Notes: generated by a model not told the origin, from the sequence alone. Counted from the stretch's first letter, positions 35,972-45,257 are shown. The stretch is DNA of 64,000 bases from Candidatus Magnetocorallium paracelense (GCA_029001845.1 JAREWP010000062.1:1-64000), one strand, 5' to 3'. Translations and numbers: made by a program.

Positions 35972-37012
35972 TTATATCCTCACTGTATAAATCTTTTTTT
36001 GTGCTTTCAAGTGGCACATCCTGCAATCGATCATCTGGTTACAAGGACTGTATACTTTTTGGGTTTCCTGTAATATTTTTTTCGCCCCTTGATGACAGGG
36101 ATTGAATTTGAGACACTTTTCAAGGAGTTTTGTATCTCCTTCTATTGAGTAGAGATAATAATAGGCGCCTGATTTTCTTCGGTTGTCATAACAGTGTCCG
36201 GCTATATGTCTGAACATTTTCGTCGCCTTTTCAGTATCTATGTGCCTTAGTTGTGATGCTCTGTTGTAGTATCTTATCCAGGTGTTGTCGTATTGAAACG
36301 ATTTATAACGGCTCAACTCCGGAATCTCTGTCATCTCGGGGATAAAAGCACCCCATTTTTTGGAAAAAAGCACAGTGTCCTCTGTAAGTATATTTTGAAA
36401 ATCAGGATTGTCTTCTCCTGTATAACCTCTGTGATGAATAATCTTAAGTCCCAACGAGCAGGCTGTTCTCCTTCCCGACTGCCAGGCCTGAAGACATATA
36501 TCAAGGTCGTGCTGGTATTTCCTGAACTTTGTATCAATGTAGTAATTGCCGCAATTTCTTACCAGCATAACGGCGCTGCACAATGAAGGAACATATACGG
36601 CATCCTCCTTCATTCCTTCAGAATCGTGCATAAATCCGACAATCGGTTCGAGCATACCATCTACTCCGATGTAATAGCCTTCGTGATTCGTACCGCCATC
36701 ATCGAATGTATGGACACAACCTGTAATATCTGCGTCAAGGGCGGTTGAGGCCCTGTAGAGTTTGTCTATCCAGTCGTAATCGTGGATCTCCACATCATCG
36801 TCTATATAGATGATATCTTTACCGATTTTGGCTGCATATGTAAGCATGTCGTTCATAATAACAGGATGGCTGAAGGTGTCATCATAGTTGTTGTCGATTA
36901 TAACAAGCTCGGCTCTTGTAAGATCGGTTGATTTAACTGAACTTATGGCTCTTTTGGCGTTCAGGTGATTAATATTAGGTGAACAGAGTAAAATAATAAC
37001 GTCTTTTTTCAT
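35972..37012 (-). CDS. Glycosyltransferase family 2-like protein
   Basis: 346 residues with a GT-A-type N-terminal domain: VIILLCSPNINHLNAKRAIS, a DNN motif (VIIDNNYDD) and the metal motif DIIYIDDDVEIHDYDW (~70-85). A later QHDLDICLQAWQSGRR segment resembles the acceptor side of family 2 enzymes. The C-terminal ~100 residues include helical, TPR-like repeats (TEKATKMFRHIAGHCYDN) and a cysteine-containing end. It probably acts in cell-surface polysaccharide synthesis, like its neighbours. Confidence 0.85.
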   Translation of the reverse strand: MKKDVIILLCSPNINHLNAKRAISSVKSTDLTRAELVIIDNNYDDTFSHPVIMNDMLTYAAKIGKDIIYIDDDVEIHDYDWIDKLYRASTALDADITGCVHTFDDGGTNHEGYYIGVDGMLEPIVGFMHDSEGMKEDAVYVPSLCSAVMLVRNCGNYYIDTKFRKYQHDLDICLQAWQSGRRTACSLGLKIIHHRGYTGEDNPDFQNILTEDTVLFSKKWGAFIPEMTEIPELSRYKSFQYDNTWIRYYNRASQLRHIDTEKATKMFRHIAGHCYDNRRKSGAYYYLYSIEGDTKLLEKCLKFNPCHQGAKKILQETQKVYSPCNQMIDCRMCHLKAQKKIYTVRI

Positions 37013-37052
37013 AAATTATTCCTAAAATCTTCAGCCTGTTTACATGAGGCAT

Positions 37053-37088
37053 GGGTGGCGCGGATAAACTTGTTTATCCGCGCCATCC
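37053..37088. repeat. 17-pair hairpin between glycosyltransferase genes
   Basis: GGGTGGCGCGGATAAAC and GTTTATCCGCGCCATCC pair with one G-T and a TT loop. It lies 40 bases upstream of the start of the 346-residue glycosyltransferase. No T-tract follows on either strand, so it is more a REP-like element or an mRNA processing or stability hairpin than a terminator. Confidence 0.5.
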
Positions 37089-37170
37089 GAGCAGATACGT
37101 AGATTATCGTTTTTCGATGAATAACTTAATAAGCAACAAAAAATCTTTAGCCTTAAATATATCCGCCTGA

Positions 37171-40146
37171 CTATTTTGTAAATACATTGGCTGTATAGTC
37201 GGTTTTCTCTTTGAAACCGTTTTCTCTCAGTTGATGCTCCATCTCCTCCCTCTGCATGGAACCTATAACTATGTAAGGCAGGATTTGCTTTTTTTCCTTT
37301 ATGATGTAGCTGGGGTATACTTTATAACCGAACATCATGTCTCCCCACTTATCTGAATTACTGTCAAGAAAACCCGATACATTAACAGCCATCGATTCCA
37401 GAATGCGAAGGGTTTCCTCACCGCCTTTCCCTGTGCCCCAGATATAAACGGGACGATTACCACTGTATTCTCTGACATCTGAAAGGAGATATTTTTTAAA
37501 TGTAAGCTGCATTCTGTTATATCCCATCCATCTGCTGAGGGATTCAACATCACCTCTTACGCCACTGTCTCCGATGTCCAGATGAGAGAGCAGCGCCGGG
37601 ACGTCGATTTGACCGGTTTTGCCGTGAGAGGAGTGAATTTTAGCATTTTCGTCAATACCGGTAATATAATTTTTTACAGTATCAGAGTGTACGACTATCA
37701 GATCGGAGGAATTAACGAGGTACGTATCTTGCACCCTGTGCGTATCTTCTTCCTTTGAGGAGTTCTCCGGTATTACTGTTTCAGGGGCGTCATAAACGAT
37801 TTTCATATCACCGCAAAGGCTCCTGAGCTGATGAAGTATGCTCATACCAAAACCTCTGTCAGCAATCCATACAAGATCGTAAAGAAATCTTCTCTCATCC
37901 AGAAAATCCTCATAGTCATCAATATTGTTAATTATCTCTGCACTCATCTTTCGTAAGGCCGACAACGTATCGTTGTCAGGTAACACAAGGGTGCTTACAC
38001 TTACATTCCATTGATTTTTAATAAAGGAGTATATTATATTGTGCAAAGAGGGGAGATCATTCACCGGCTCTGTATTGATCGGTCCGGGATTTTCTGCGAG
38101 TTCTATTTTATCGGTTACAATCAATATTTCCGGTCTTCTGCCATGTCTTGCAGCCCTTGTTAACAACAAAGGCTCTTTTGACAAGTGATTCTCTTTCAAA
38201 TATCCTTTCCATTTGTCGTAAATTTTCAGACTGTTTTTTCTAATAACACTGTATTTACAGTTAAAATCCTTTACAGAACCTTCCATAAAAAGCTGAATGG
38301 CCACAGCATCGGGTTGGTATATAACTCTGTATCCACCTTTCCGAAGCGCGCAGAATAAGTCGATATCCGCGCAGTCGGACTGAATACACTCCTCATTGAG
38401 ACCTCCACACTTATCCCATGCCGCGCGGTCTATCATAATACAGTTCATCGACAGGGCGTCCACCTCTCTGACAAAGCAGTATTTTTCCTCTTCAGGTTCG
38501 TCTCGTGTTCCGTAGGCCCATACTTCACCGTCATTCCAGAGTATCTCTCCGGCCTCTGTTAGTCTCCCCTCATTGTTCACCAGTTTTACCCCGACAGCAC
38601 CTGTTTTTTTATATTCATTAAATGTGCTTTTCATAAAAGATACGCACATCGGCTGAACCAGTACATCTCCTCTTATAAACATGAGATATTTCCCTGAAGC
38701 TCTTTGAGCGCCTTGTTGACAGGCATTGAAAAAATTCATCTCTTCTTCCAAGGTAATAAGAATTATATTATTAATCGTTTTGAGGCTTGCAGAAATGAGA
38801 GGATTTTTTATCTCCACGTCGATGACTGCGATTACTTCATAGGTCGTAAAAGCGACGTTTGCAAATATCGAACGGAGAGAATCATATAGAAATATCGACT
38901 CTTCGGTAACAGGCAAAATTATCGATAATTCGGGACTGCTTGCTTCAGGAAAAGAGAACGTCTCCAGCTGTTTAAAAAGTGAACGGTTTAAGAGGAGGCT
39001 GCATTCGTTGTCAGGGAACGATAATGCAGATATCCCGTTGTAATAAAGGTTATCTCTGTCCATAAAGCACGATGTCATGGGTTTCATAATAATTTCAGTA
39101 AGAGCCCAGGAAAACCACTGAAAGTGAAAGAGGTTTTTCATGGAAGGTATGTATACAGCCAGACCCTTTGCTTCTTTTGATATTGCCTCATAGAAGGTCT
39201 TTTCATTGACAGCATCGACGATTACAGGACGAACAGGTATTTCTGTTTCTATTTCTTTAAACAATTCAATATGTCCGGCGGAATCGGTTATAATGAGTAT
39301 TTCCATATCCCGCATTTTTTGCCTGGTAATCTGATTTACAACTTCTTTAAGTTCTGCTCCATATCCCTTTTCCAAATTCGCCTTGGTCCCCTCCAAAGGT
39401 ATTGAAACCGTAACGAGAGGATTGTCAGGCAGAATTGAGGAGAAACTCTTGTAGCGCATGTAGACTTCATTATATTCAGGGAAAAAGGGAGACCACTCCA
39501 TAAAACCGCTTTTAGAATTACCGTGAAATCTGTATACCGAGAGAAAGGAGGGAATGTGATAGAATTTATATTTCCTGCCGATTCTGAGCCAGTACTCGTA
39601 GTCCATCGTGTAATTGAGGGTAATATCCAAATATCCGCACTCTTTAATTATTTCGGACTTAAAAAAAAGAGAGGGTTGGGTCGGGGGGACGCCTCCGTCC
39701 CAGAAGCGGAGGAGTCCTTCGAAATCGAGTTCGCGATTATATCCTTTTAACAGTTGAGAAGAACTCTCGAAAAAGAAGTAGCTTTCACCTACTATCACCT
39801 TTGCTTCAGGAATGGTTTTAAAGGCTCTTGTGACACTTTCAAAGGCATTGTTGCAGTAATAGTCATCGGAGTTTATCCAGGCGATTATATCGCCGTTCGC
39901 CATTTTCAATCCCTTATTCAGGGCATCGGCCTGGCCTTTGTCGCTTTCGGATATCCAACGGACGTGAGGGTATTTTTTTAATATATGTATGGTGTTGTCA
40001 GTGGACCCGCCATCAACGATTATATGTTCAAAATCAGGATAATTCTGATTCAGAACGCTCTTGATCGTATGCTCTATATATCCGCCCTGGTTAAAGGATG
40101 GTGTAATGACGGATATCTTAAGGTCTGTTGTCTTTTTATAATCCAA
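37171..40146 (-). CDS. Multidomain glycosyltransferase
   Basis: 991 residues. Domain one (~10-240) is a family 2 transferase: SVITPSFNQGGYIEHTI, VDGGSTDNTIHIL and the DxD-type AWINSDDYY. A second family 2-like domain (~405-650) has LSIILPVTEESIFLYDSLRS and FIRGDVLVQP, with DADIDLFCALRKGG-like CADIDLFCALRKGG. Then follows a region like the N-terminal half of a GT4 enzyme (~690-880), and a C-terminal Rossmann-like sugar-nucleotide segment (VYIWGTGKGGEETLRIL, ~895-911). The start is TTG with AGGT just upstream; no nearby ATG fits. The likely role is building a surface polysaccharide, possibly with xylose from the adjacent decarboxylase. Confidence 0.88.
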   Translation of the reverse strand: MDYKKTTDLKISVITPSFNQGGYIEHTIKSVLNQNYPDFEHIIVDGGSTDNTIHILKKYPHVRWISESDKGQADALNKGLKMANGDIIAWINSDDYYCNNAFESVTRAFKTIPEAKVIVGESYFFFESSSQLLKGYNRELDFEGLLRFWDGGVPPTQPSLFFKSEIIKECGYLDITLNYTMDYEYWLRIGRKYKFYHIPSFLSVYRFHGNSKSGFMEWSPFFPEYNEVYMRYKSFSSILPDNPLVTVSIPLEGTKANLEKGYGAELKEVVNQITRQKMRDMEILIITDSAGHIELFKEIETEIPVRPVIVDAVNEKTFYEAISKEAKGLAVYIPSMKNLFHFQWFSWALTEIIMKPMTSCFMDRDNLYYNGISALSFPDNECSLLLNRSLFKQLETFSFPEASSPELSIILPVTEESIFLYDSLRSIFANVAFTTYEVIAVIDVEIKNPLISASLKTINNIILITLEEEMNFFNACQQGAQRASGKYLMFIRGDVLVQPMCVSFMKSTFNEYKKTGAVGVKLVNNEGRLTEAGEILWNDGEVWAYGTRDEPEEEKYCFVREVDALSMNCIMIDRAAWDKCGGLNEECIQSDCADIDLFCALRKGGYRVIYQPDAVAIQLFMEGSVKDFNCKYSVIRKNSLKIYDKWKGYLKENHLSKEPLLLTRAARHGRRPEILIVTDKIELAENPGPINTEPVNDLPSLHNIIYSFIKNQWNVSVSTLVLPDNDTLSALRKMSAEIINNIDDYEDFLDERRFLYDLVWIADRGFGMSILHQLRSLCGDMKIVYDAPETVIPENSSKEEDTHRVQDTYLVNSSDLIVVHSDTVKNYITGIDENAKIHSSHGKTGQIDVPALLSHLDIGDSGVRGDVESLSRWMGYNRMQLTFKKYLLSDVREYSGNRPVYIWGTGKGGEETLRILESMAVNVSGFLDSNSDKWGDMMFGYKVYPSYIIKEKKQILPYIVIGSMQREEMEHQLRENGFKEKTDYTANVFTK

Positions 40147-40277
40147 TGTACCTGTTATGATTGACGATTTTCGATTGACGAATGACGATTAAAGGATTGT
40201 CAATTAATAATTACAGGTGCTGACGCTTTTCTTTACGCTGCTGCGTACTAAACACTTTTGCCTTATTTTTAAACCGG

Positions 40278-40297
40278 ATCGACAATAAATTGTCGAT
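40278..40297. repeat. Palindromic hairpin, copy 2 (covarying pair)
   Basis: ATCGACAA-TAAA-TTGTCGAT, 26 bases after the end of the decarboxylase gene (minus strand). Compared with 24178-24196, an A-T pair is replaced by a G-C pair in the stem while flanks (AACCG, AAGGGCCT) are kept. It could act as a terminator hairpin for the decarboxylase, but there is no U-run after it. Short GATTGACGA repeats fill 40150-40200. Confidence 0.5.
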
Positions 40298-40322
40298 ATA
40301 GAGTCTCTAAGGGCCTAAAAGA

Positions 40323-41270
40323 TTATATTATTTTTTTAAAATACTCTATTGTTTTTCTTAAACCTGTATCCAGATCCGTAGCCGGCTGCCAGCCCAGCTT
40401 TTCTTTTGCAAGCGATATATCGGGCCTTCTCTGCTGCGGGTCGTCTTTAGGCAGGGGGTTGTAAATGATCTTTGATTTTGAGCCGGTCATTTGAATCACC
40501 TTTTCGGCGAGTTCGACTATTGACATCTCAAGGGGATTACCGATATTTACGGGGCCTGTAAAATCGTCGCTGCTGTTCATGAGCTTAACGAGCCCGTCTA
40601 TGAGGTCGTCCACGTAGCAGAAACTCCTTGTCTGAGCACCGTCTCCATATGCCGTGAGGTCTTGTCCCTGCAAGGATTGAACTATAAAATTACTTACAAC
40701 GCGTCCGTCCTGGGGATGCATTCTCGGGCCATATGTATTGAAAATTCTTGCGATTTTGATTTGTAAATTGTGCTGTCTGTTGTAATCGAAAAAGAGTGTT
40801 TCTGCACAACGTTTTCCTTCGTCGTAACACGATCTGGGTCCGATTGGATTAACATTTCCCCAGTATGACTCGGTTTGAGGATGAACGACCGGGCTGCCGT
40901 AGACTTCGCTTGTAGATGCCTGAAGTATCTTTATTTTAAGGCGTTTGGCCAGCCCAAGCATATTGATACTGCCGTGCACCGATGTCTTTGTCGTCTGCAC
41001 GGGATCAAACTGATAGTGTATGGGGGAGGCCGGACATGCCAGATTATATATTTCGTCAACCTCGACGTAAAGGGGAAAACATATATCCTGTCTGATAAAT
41101 TCGAAATAGGGACTCTCCATCAGATGGACGATGTTCTCTTTATTTCCTGTATAGAAGTTATCAACACATATAACCTCGTTCCCCTCATTTAAAAGTCTCT
41201 CACAGAGGTGAGATCCGAGAAATCCGGCGCCGCCTGTCACAAGTACGCTCTTTCTGCTTTTCCTGCTCAT
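40323..41270 (-). CDS. UDP-glucuronate decarboxylase (UDP-xylose synthase) family
   Basis: SDR-type enzyme converting UDP-glucuronate to UDP-xylose, 315 residues from the ATG at 41270. The in-frame ATG at 41306 has no ribosome site, whereas GAGGGAG lies ~12 bases before 41270, and this start puts the glycine motif ([11 protein letters not shown]) at the usual place. Catalytic residues in SCYDEGKR (Tyr149, Lys153), plus STSEVYG and the family-specific [21 protein letters not shown]. It begins the minus-strand polysaccharide run that continues with the glycosyltransferases. Confidence 0.93.
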   Translation of the reverse strand: MSRKSRKSVLVTGGAGFLGSHLCERLLNEGNEVICVDNFYTGNKENIVHLMESPYFEFIRQDICFPLYVEVDEIYNLACPASPIHYQFDPVQTTKTSVHGSINMLGLAKRLKIKILQASTSEVYGSPVVHPQTESYWGNVNPIGPRSCYDEGKRCAETLFFDYNRQHNLQIKIARIFNTYGPRMHPQDGRVVSNFIVQSLQGQDLTAYGDGAQTRSFCYVDDLIDGLVKLMNSSDDFTGPVNIGNPLEMSIVELAEKVIQMTGSKSKIIYNPLPKDDPQQRRPDISLAKEKLGWQPATDLDTGLRKTIEYFKKII

Positions 41271-41460
41271 AAGATGTTCTACTCCCTCAAAAATTATAGT
41301 GTCCATACAGGTTCCCGATTGTGAACTGCTGTATTCTTATCGTTTTTTAAAGCTAAAAACTATAGTAAGTTATATGATTTCTCCTGTTTTGTCAAGGACT
41401 TTGTCTGTTTATATTGTGAATTGTATGGTATTGGGGTAGGATTTGCAATCCAAAAGTGAC

Positions 41461-41502
41461 AGTTCATGCTTTCCGGTATAAACCCGGTATAAACCATGAA
41501 CT
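41461..41502. promoter_or_regulatory. Inverted arms around an 11-base tandem repeat
   Basis: AGTTCATG (41461-41468) and CATGAACT (41495-41502) enclose two exact head-to-tail copies of CCGGTATAAAC (41473-41494). A further GTTCATCCGG follows. The one-turn spacing of the tandem copies suggests a protein binding site, in the spacer between the divergent decarboxylase and REC-PAS genes. The rest of 41,307-41,720 shows no gene and no certain promoter. Confidence 0.45.
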
Positions 41503-41720
41503 CCGAGGTTCATCCGGTTACAAACATTGAAAATAATTACAGGCTTGTGCTAATATTTGCAAAACCTTTAAACATATGAGAAAATAAATCAAATAATATT
41601 TATAGTGAATGACAATATCTGAAAGGGTAATCGACTGAACGAGCGATTTTCTTTATAAATTTTTACCTTCCGTCCATTTACCTGAATAGATATAAAATAA
41701 TATAAAAAGGAGATACAACG

Positions 41721-42497
41721 ATGTCAGAAGAAGTAAGATATTCAATACTTTGTGTAGACGACGAGGAAGATATTATTCAAAGCCTTTATGACATTTTTAT
41801 GTATAAGTATGATGTCAGAACCGCAACCAACGGAGCAGAGGCCTTAGAAATTTTTAAGGAGGAAGATATTGCTCTTGTTATATCTGATCAAAGAATGCCC
41901 AAGATGCAGGGCTCTGAGCTCCTTGCACATATAAATAGAATGAAGCCCTATTGTAAAAAAATACTCCTTACCGGATATTCTGATATAAGTGCAGCGAAAG
42001 ATGCAATAAATCAGGGTTCTGTAGATAAATATTTCGATAAGCCATGGAATAATGATGAGCTTTTAGCGGAAGTTGAGAATCTGCTTAAAAATTATGATTT
42101 CGATAAATTTATAGTATCCATGGAAAGCGATCTTAAAGTTATGAATGTGGAAAGCAGATTGAAGAAAAGTTTTGAGCGATTCTTAGAGAGATATCCCTCC
42201 GGTGTTTGTGTGTTGAACAAGGATAATAAGGTTGAATATATGAATAACAAAGGGCTTGATTTATTTAAATGTAAAGATATATCAGCCGTTGAGGGTAAAC
42301 ATCTGAAGGACAAATTCATTATATCGGAATCCATTTTAAAAGATATGCATGACAGATATGTTGCGAATGATCAGACCCCTGTAAATATAGATATAAATTT
42401 GGAGGACAAAACAAGAGGCAGTGTAAAGGCAAGTGTGATATGCGAAGACTCTGAGGGGGAATCCATATCTGTGGTTGGAATTCTTTTTCAACCATAA
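41721..42497 (+). CDS. Response regulator, REC-PAS
   Basis: 258 residues. The receiver domain has acidic DDEED at 13-17, D56 in LVISDQRMP, a Thr/Ser in ILLTGYSD and K107 in DKPWNND; the SDQRMP/TGYSD/KPW combination is that of RpfG-like receivers. A C-terminal PAS domain (~145-258, FLERYPSGVCVLNKDNKVEY) replaces the expected output enzyme. No DNA-binding domain. AAAAGGAGATACAACG before the ATG is a strong ribosome site. It may signal to the CNB-histidine kinase downstream by protein contact. Confidence 0.92.
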   Translation: MSEEVRYSILCVDDEEDIIQSLYDIFMYKYDVRTATNGAEALEIFKEEDIALVISDQRMPKMQGSELLAHINRMKPYCKKILLTGYSDISAAKDAINQGSVDKYFDKPWNNDELLAEVENLLKNYDFDKFIVSMESDLKVMNVESRLKKSFERFLERYPSGVCVLNKDNKVEYMNNKGLDLFKCKDISAVEGKHLKDKFIISESILKDMHDRYVANDQTPVNIDINLEDKTRGSVKASVICEDSEGESISVVGILFQP

Positions 42498-42563
42498 TTC
42501 TGTCAATCTTAACTCAATCAGATATGAGTGATATTTTATCTCGTCTCTCCTGCACGCCCTCTA

Positions 42564-42587
42564 AGTCCCCTTTTGAAACAGGGGACT
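42564..42587. terminator. Hairpin after REC-PAS gene
   Basis: AGTCCCC and GGGGACT pair across a ten-base TTTTGAAACA loop, 67 bases past the REC-PAS stop codon. The form is a common dispersed GTCCCC repeat. No T-tract follows, so termination is only possible, not shown. Confidence 0.35.
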
Positions 42588-42593
42588 CAATGT

Positions 42594-42715
42594 CATTCAC
42601 TTAAGGAACAAAGCGACTTCCGCCTTCACCGGCTAAACTCGAAGGCTCCGTTTCGTTGCGCCTTCTCAAACATGACCCGCTTCCGTCGGAAGGTGCTTCA
42701 CCCCTTAAATTTATG
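42594..42715. repeat. Repeat family C, copy 2
   Basis: Second copy of the 122-base element at 23958-24079. The left end CATTCACTTAAGG is intact; the right end has decayed to CCTTAAATTTATG. Inner parts such as AACATGACCCGCTTCCGTCG are identical in both copies. Same orientation as copy 1. Confidence 0.8.
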
Positions 42716-42743
42716 GTATTGACAGAGGACTTACAATCTTTAA

Positions 42744-42904
42744 CTAAAAAACATTTAGCTGTCAGCCATCATCTGTCAGTTTTTTAATTGCAATACTTTA
42801 TGGTTCAAAACACTTTCACCAATAAGGTGAAGCTTATTATTAACATAACATCAATACTTTCCATGGCTGAAGGCTGACCGCTGATAGCTGACTGCTGTTT
42901 TTAG
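42744..42904 (+). repeat. Repeat family A, copy 4 (full length)
   Basis: The clearest full copy: ends CTAAAAAACATTTAGCTGTC and, inversely, GCTGACTGCTGTTTTTAG; block GGTTCAAAACACTTTCACC; hairpin TTCACC-AATAA-GGTGAA. It ends 38 bases before the TTG start of the CNB-histidine kinase. Confidence 0.8.
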
Positions 42905-42942
42905 GTTAATATCTTCTGTATAATGGAATAAAGGTCTGTATA

Positions 42943-44277
42943 TTGAATAATCTGACAAGCGCGCAAATATTAGAATTAATCAGGAAGAACATGCTCTTCT
43001 TAAACGCTGCCTCTTTTGAAACCATGGAGGATACAGACTTATATGCTGTCATGAAAATAATAGATGTCTCCTATGTTAAAAAAGATGAGATTATTTTCAG
43101 GCAGGGAGATGAAGGCGATTCGATTATGCTTGTTTTAAAAGGTAAGGTAGGAGCCTTTGTAGAGAAAGATATCGACATAGAAAAGATGCTGGTAAACACG
43201 ATTGAGGAAAACAATTTTTTCGGTGAAATGGCCATCATCCATGAAACAACCAGGGTAGCAACTATCAAAGCATTGTCTGACAGCATAATCGGCGCCATTA
43301 ACAAGGAGGATTTCTGGGATTATTTCAAACTCTACCCGATAATAGCCAAAAACATCCTCTGGGGAATTAACCTGAGACTTAAACACACTCACAGGAACCT
43401 TGTCAGAAAACTGGTGGAGGAAAAAAACTTCCTCAAAGCTTTCAATCGAGAGCTGGACAAACAAGTAAATGAACAGACCGAGAGACTGAGAGAAAAAGAT
43501 ATGGAGCTTTTAGAGATGGACAGGATCGTCGGTATAAGCACCATGGCCGCAGGTTTCGCCCATGAAATCAATACGCCTCTGGGAGTTATTAAAAGTAGTG
43601 TGGATACAGTAAAAAAGTCCGGCTTCATCCTGACAGAGGCTTTAAAATCCTTATATAATTCCGACGAGGGGAAAACCTTACTTGGCGAGTGTAACAAAGA
43701 TGGAAGAGTGGCATTTGAAATGGATACTTTCCACAAAAAATTTGCAAGGATTGAGCGCGGAGTAGAAAAGATAACAAATATTATTCAGAGCATAAAAAGT
43801 TTTGCAAATCTTGATATGACTGAGAAAGAACATCTTGATATCAACAAAATTATCGATGAAACTATAAATATGTTGACCTTAATAGGTGCTAAAAACATAG
43901 CGTTTGTAAGAAAATATTGTGATTCTCCGCAAATAGAGTGTAATGCAAGCGCCATAAATCAATCATTATTTAACATTATAAGCAATTCTGTAGATGCTGT
44001 TGAAGATGAAGGGGTTATCGAAATATCGACCACATATGACTTTGAAAAAGATCAGATCGCCATTGAGGTTCATGATAACGGGCATGGTATGCCGCAGGAA
44101 ATATTACGGCAGGTATATATTCCCTTTTTCACAACCAAGCCTGTGGGAAGCGGGATTGGCGTAGGTCTGACAATTGCCGAGCGTGCAGTAAAACATCACA
44201 ATGGTCAGATAAGTATCGTCAGCGTAGAAGGGAAAAGTACAACAGTAACATTGACTCTTCCTGTAAAACAAAAGTGA
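42943..44277 (+). CDS. Cyclic-nucleotide-binding histidine kinase
   Basis: 444 residues. A cNMP-binding (CRP-type) domain (~20-135) carries FRQGDEGDSIMLVLKG and a phosphate-cassette-like FFGEMAIIHETTRVATI. After a coiled coil come HisKA (GFAHEINTPLGVIKSSVD) and HATPase_c (NQSLFNIISNSVDAVEDEG, DNGHGMP, GSGIGVGLTIAERAV). TTG start, with AAAGG nine bases upstream. No membrane helix. The ligand may be cAMP, since an adenylate-cyclase-type gene lies 3 kb away. The last codons lie in one arm of a 24-base inverted repeat. Confidence 0.92.
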   Translation: MNNLTSAQILELIRKNMLFLNAASFETMEDTDLYAVMKIIDVSYVKKDEIIFRQGDEGDSIMLVLKGKVGAFVEKDIDIEKMLVNTIEENNFFGEMAIIHETTRVATIKALSDSIIGAINKEDFWDYFKLYPIIAKNILWGINLRLKHTHRNLVRKLVEEKNFLKAFNRELDKQVNEQTERLREKDMELLEMDRIVGISTMAAGFAHEINTPLGVIKSSVDTVKKSGFILTEALKSLYNSDEGKTLLGECNKDGRVAFEMDTFHKKFARIERGVEKITNIIQSIKSFANLDMTEKEHLDINKIIDETINMLTLIGAKNIAFVRKYCDSPQIECNASAINQSLFNIISNSVDAVEDEGVIEISTTYDFEKDQIAIEVHDNGHGMPQEILRQVYIPFFTTKPVGSGIGVGLTIAERAVKHHNGQISIVSVEGKSTTVTLTLPVKQK

Positions 44278-44322
44278 AGTGAAAAAGAATTTTCTCACTC
44301 TTTTTCACTTCACTTTTGTTTT
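44265..44322. terminator. Bidirectional terminator with 24-base perfect stem
   Basis: Bases 44265-44288 and 44299-44322 are exact inverses (AAAACAAAAGTGAAGTGAAA... and its complement) around a ten-base loop. A-rich on one side and T-rich on the other, it can end transcripts from both convergent genes. Both coding regions run into it: each gene ends in the same codons AAA CAA AAG TGA (Lys-Gln-Lys-stop), one in each arm. Confidence 0.85.
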
Positions 44323-45146
44323 AATCTGTCTATCTCTTTTTTTGACAATCCCGTAAGTCTCATCATTCTTTCCATACTCTCGCCAGACTCCTTCATTGCT
44401 TTGGCGATTTCCAATTTGCCCTCTATCTTTCCCTCTTCAAATGACGTATCTATAACTCCCTTAATATCCCTGTATATCTTCAGGCTCTCCTCATACTCCG
44501 CCAACTGCTTCTCGTTGAAATTTGCGATCTCTGCTCTCTTAAAGCCCTGTAAAAAAATTTCCTCCTTAAAAATTTCAGGTATCTTCTCAAACTCTTCCAA
44601 GTGTTTCAAAAAATATAACCACTTGTCAAAGTGCGTCCCCAACTGCTCCTCTCTCTTTATAAAACGCGGCATCTCTATGAATATGTAAGTCAGTTTGTCG
44701 TAAAACACCTGACAATACTGATCCTTTAACTGCACATTGCTGATGTAATCTTTCCTTTCTCTGTTATCGTCAAAGGTGAAATCCAGTATGGCTACGCAAT
44801 ACACCGGGGTCAGCTTAAAATCCCAATCTCCCTTTTCGGCCTGTTCTTTTATGGGAAAAGTCGTATAAAATACTGCTCTGTCTTTAAAAAACCTGATCTT
44901 TGCCTTTTGCATCTCCACTATAAATCGATCACCTCTCTCGCTCTCGCAGTGTATGTCGAATATGGCTTTTCTCTCTGTTTCGATGCTCCCCTGTTGCTCT
45001 AAATTCTTAAATGATAGATCTTTAATTCTGTGTATGGGGGGCAGAAGTTCGTTCAAAAAATCGATAAGTAAATCTCTGCTCGCCTCTTCTCCGAAGAGTT
45101 TCTTGAAACCGAAGTCCGTATATGGATTTATATATTTCGCTTTCAT
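44310..45146 (-). CDS. Rpn-family recombination-promoting nuclease / transposase-like protein
   Basis: 278 residues of the PD-(D/E)XK transposase-like family. INPYTDFGFKKLFGEEASRD at the N-terminus is the family signature. The nuclease core shows IFDIHCESERGDRFIVEMQ (Asp and E-x-Q, ~62-80). The C-terminus has a helical region (EEGKIEGKLEIAKAMKESG) and a small HTH-like end. Such genes are usually multicopy and promote recombination. No inverted repeats typical of an insertion sequence were found at its borders. Confidence 0.92.
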   Translation of the reverse strand: MKAKYINPYTDFGFKKLFGEEASRDLLIDFLNELLPPIHRIKDLSFKNLEQQGSIETERKAIFDIHCESERGDRFIVEMQKAKIRFFKDRAVFYTTFPIKEQAEKGDWDFKLTPVYCVAILDFTFDDNRERKDYISNVQLKDQYCQVFYDKLTYIFIEMPRFIKREEQLGTHFDKWLYFLKHLEEFEKIPEIFKEEIFLQGFKRAEIANFNEKQLAEYEESLKIYRDIKGVIDTSFEEGKIEGKLEIAKAMKESGESMERMMRLTGLSKKEIDRLKQK

Positions 45147-45257
45147 AATATTAAATTATAACCTGAAACAGTGAAATTATGCACTGCTGAAACTTCAAAG
45201 GGGATATTTGTTTAACATTTCATTACAATCTCCTATCGGGTGTATGCTCGAAACCAA

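Noticed and set aside
42541-42722. 64-codon + strand frame over repeat C
   Set aside because: It is entirely within dispersed repeats and has no ribosome site.
44310-45146. Insertion sequence around the Rpn gene
   Set aside because: Apart from the terminator arm at one end, no inverted ends or target duplication were found.
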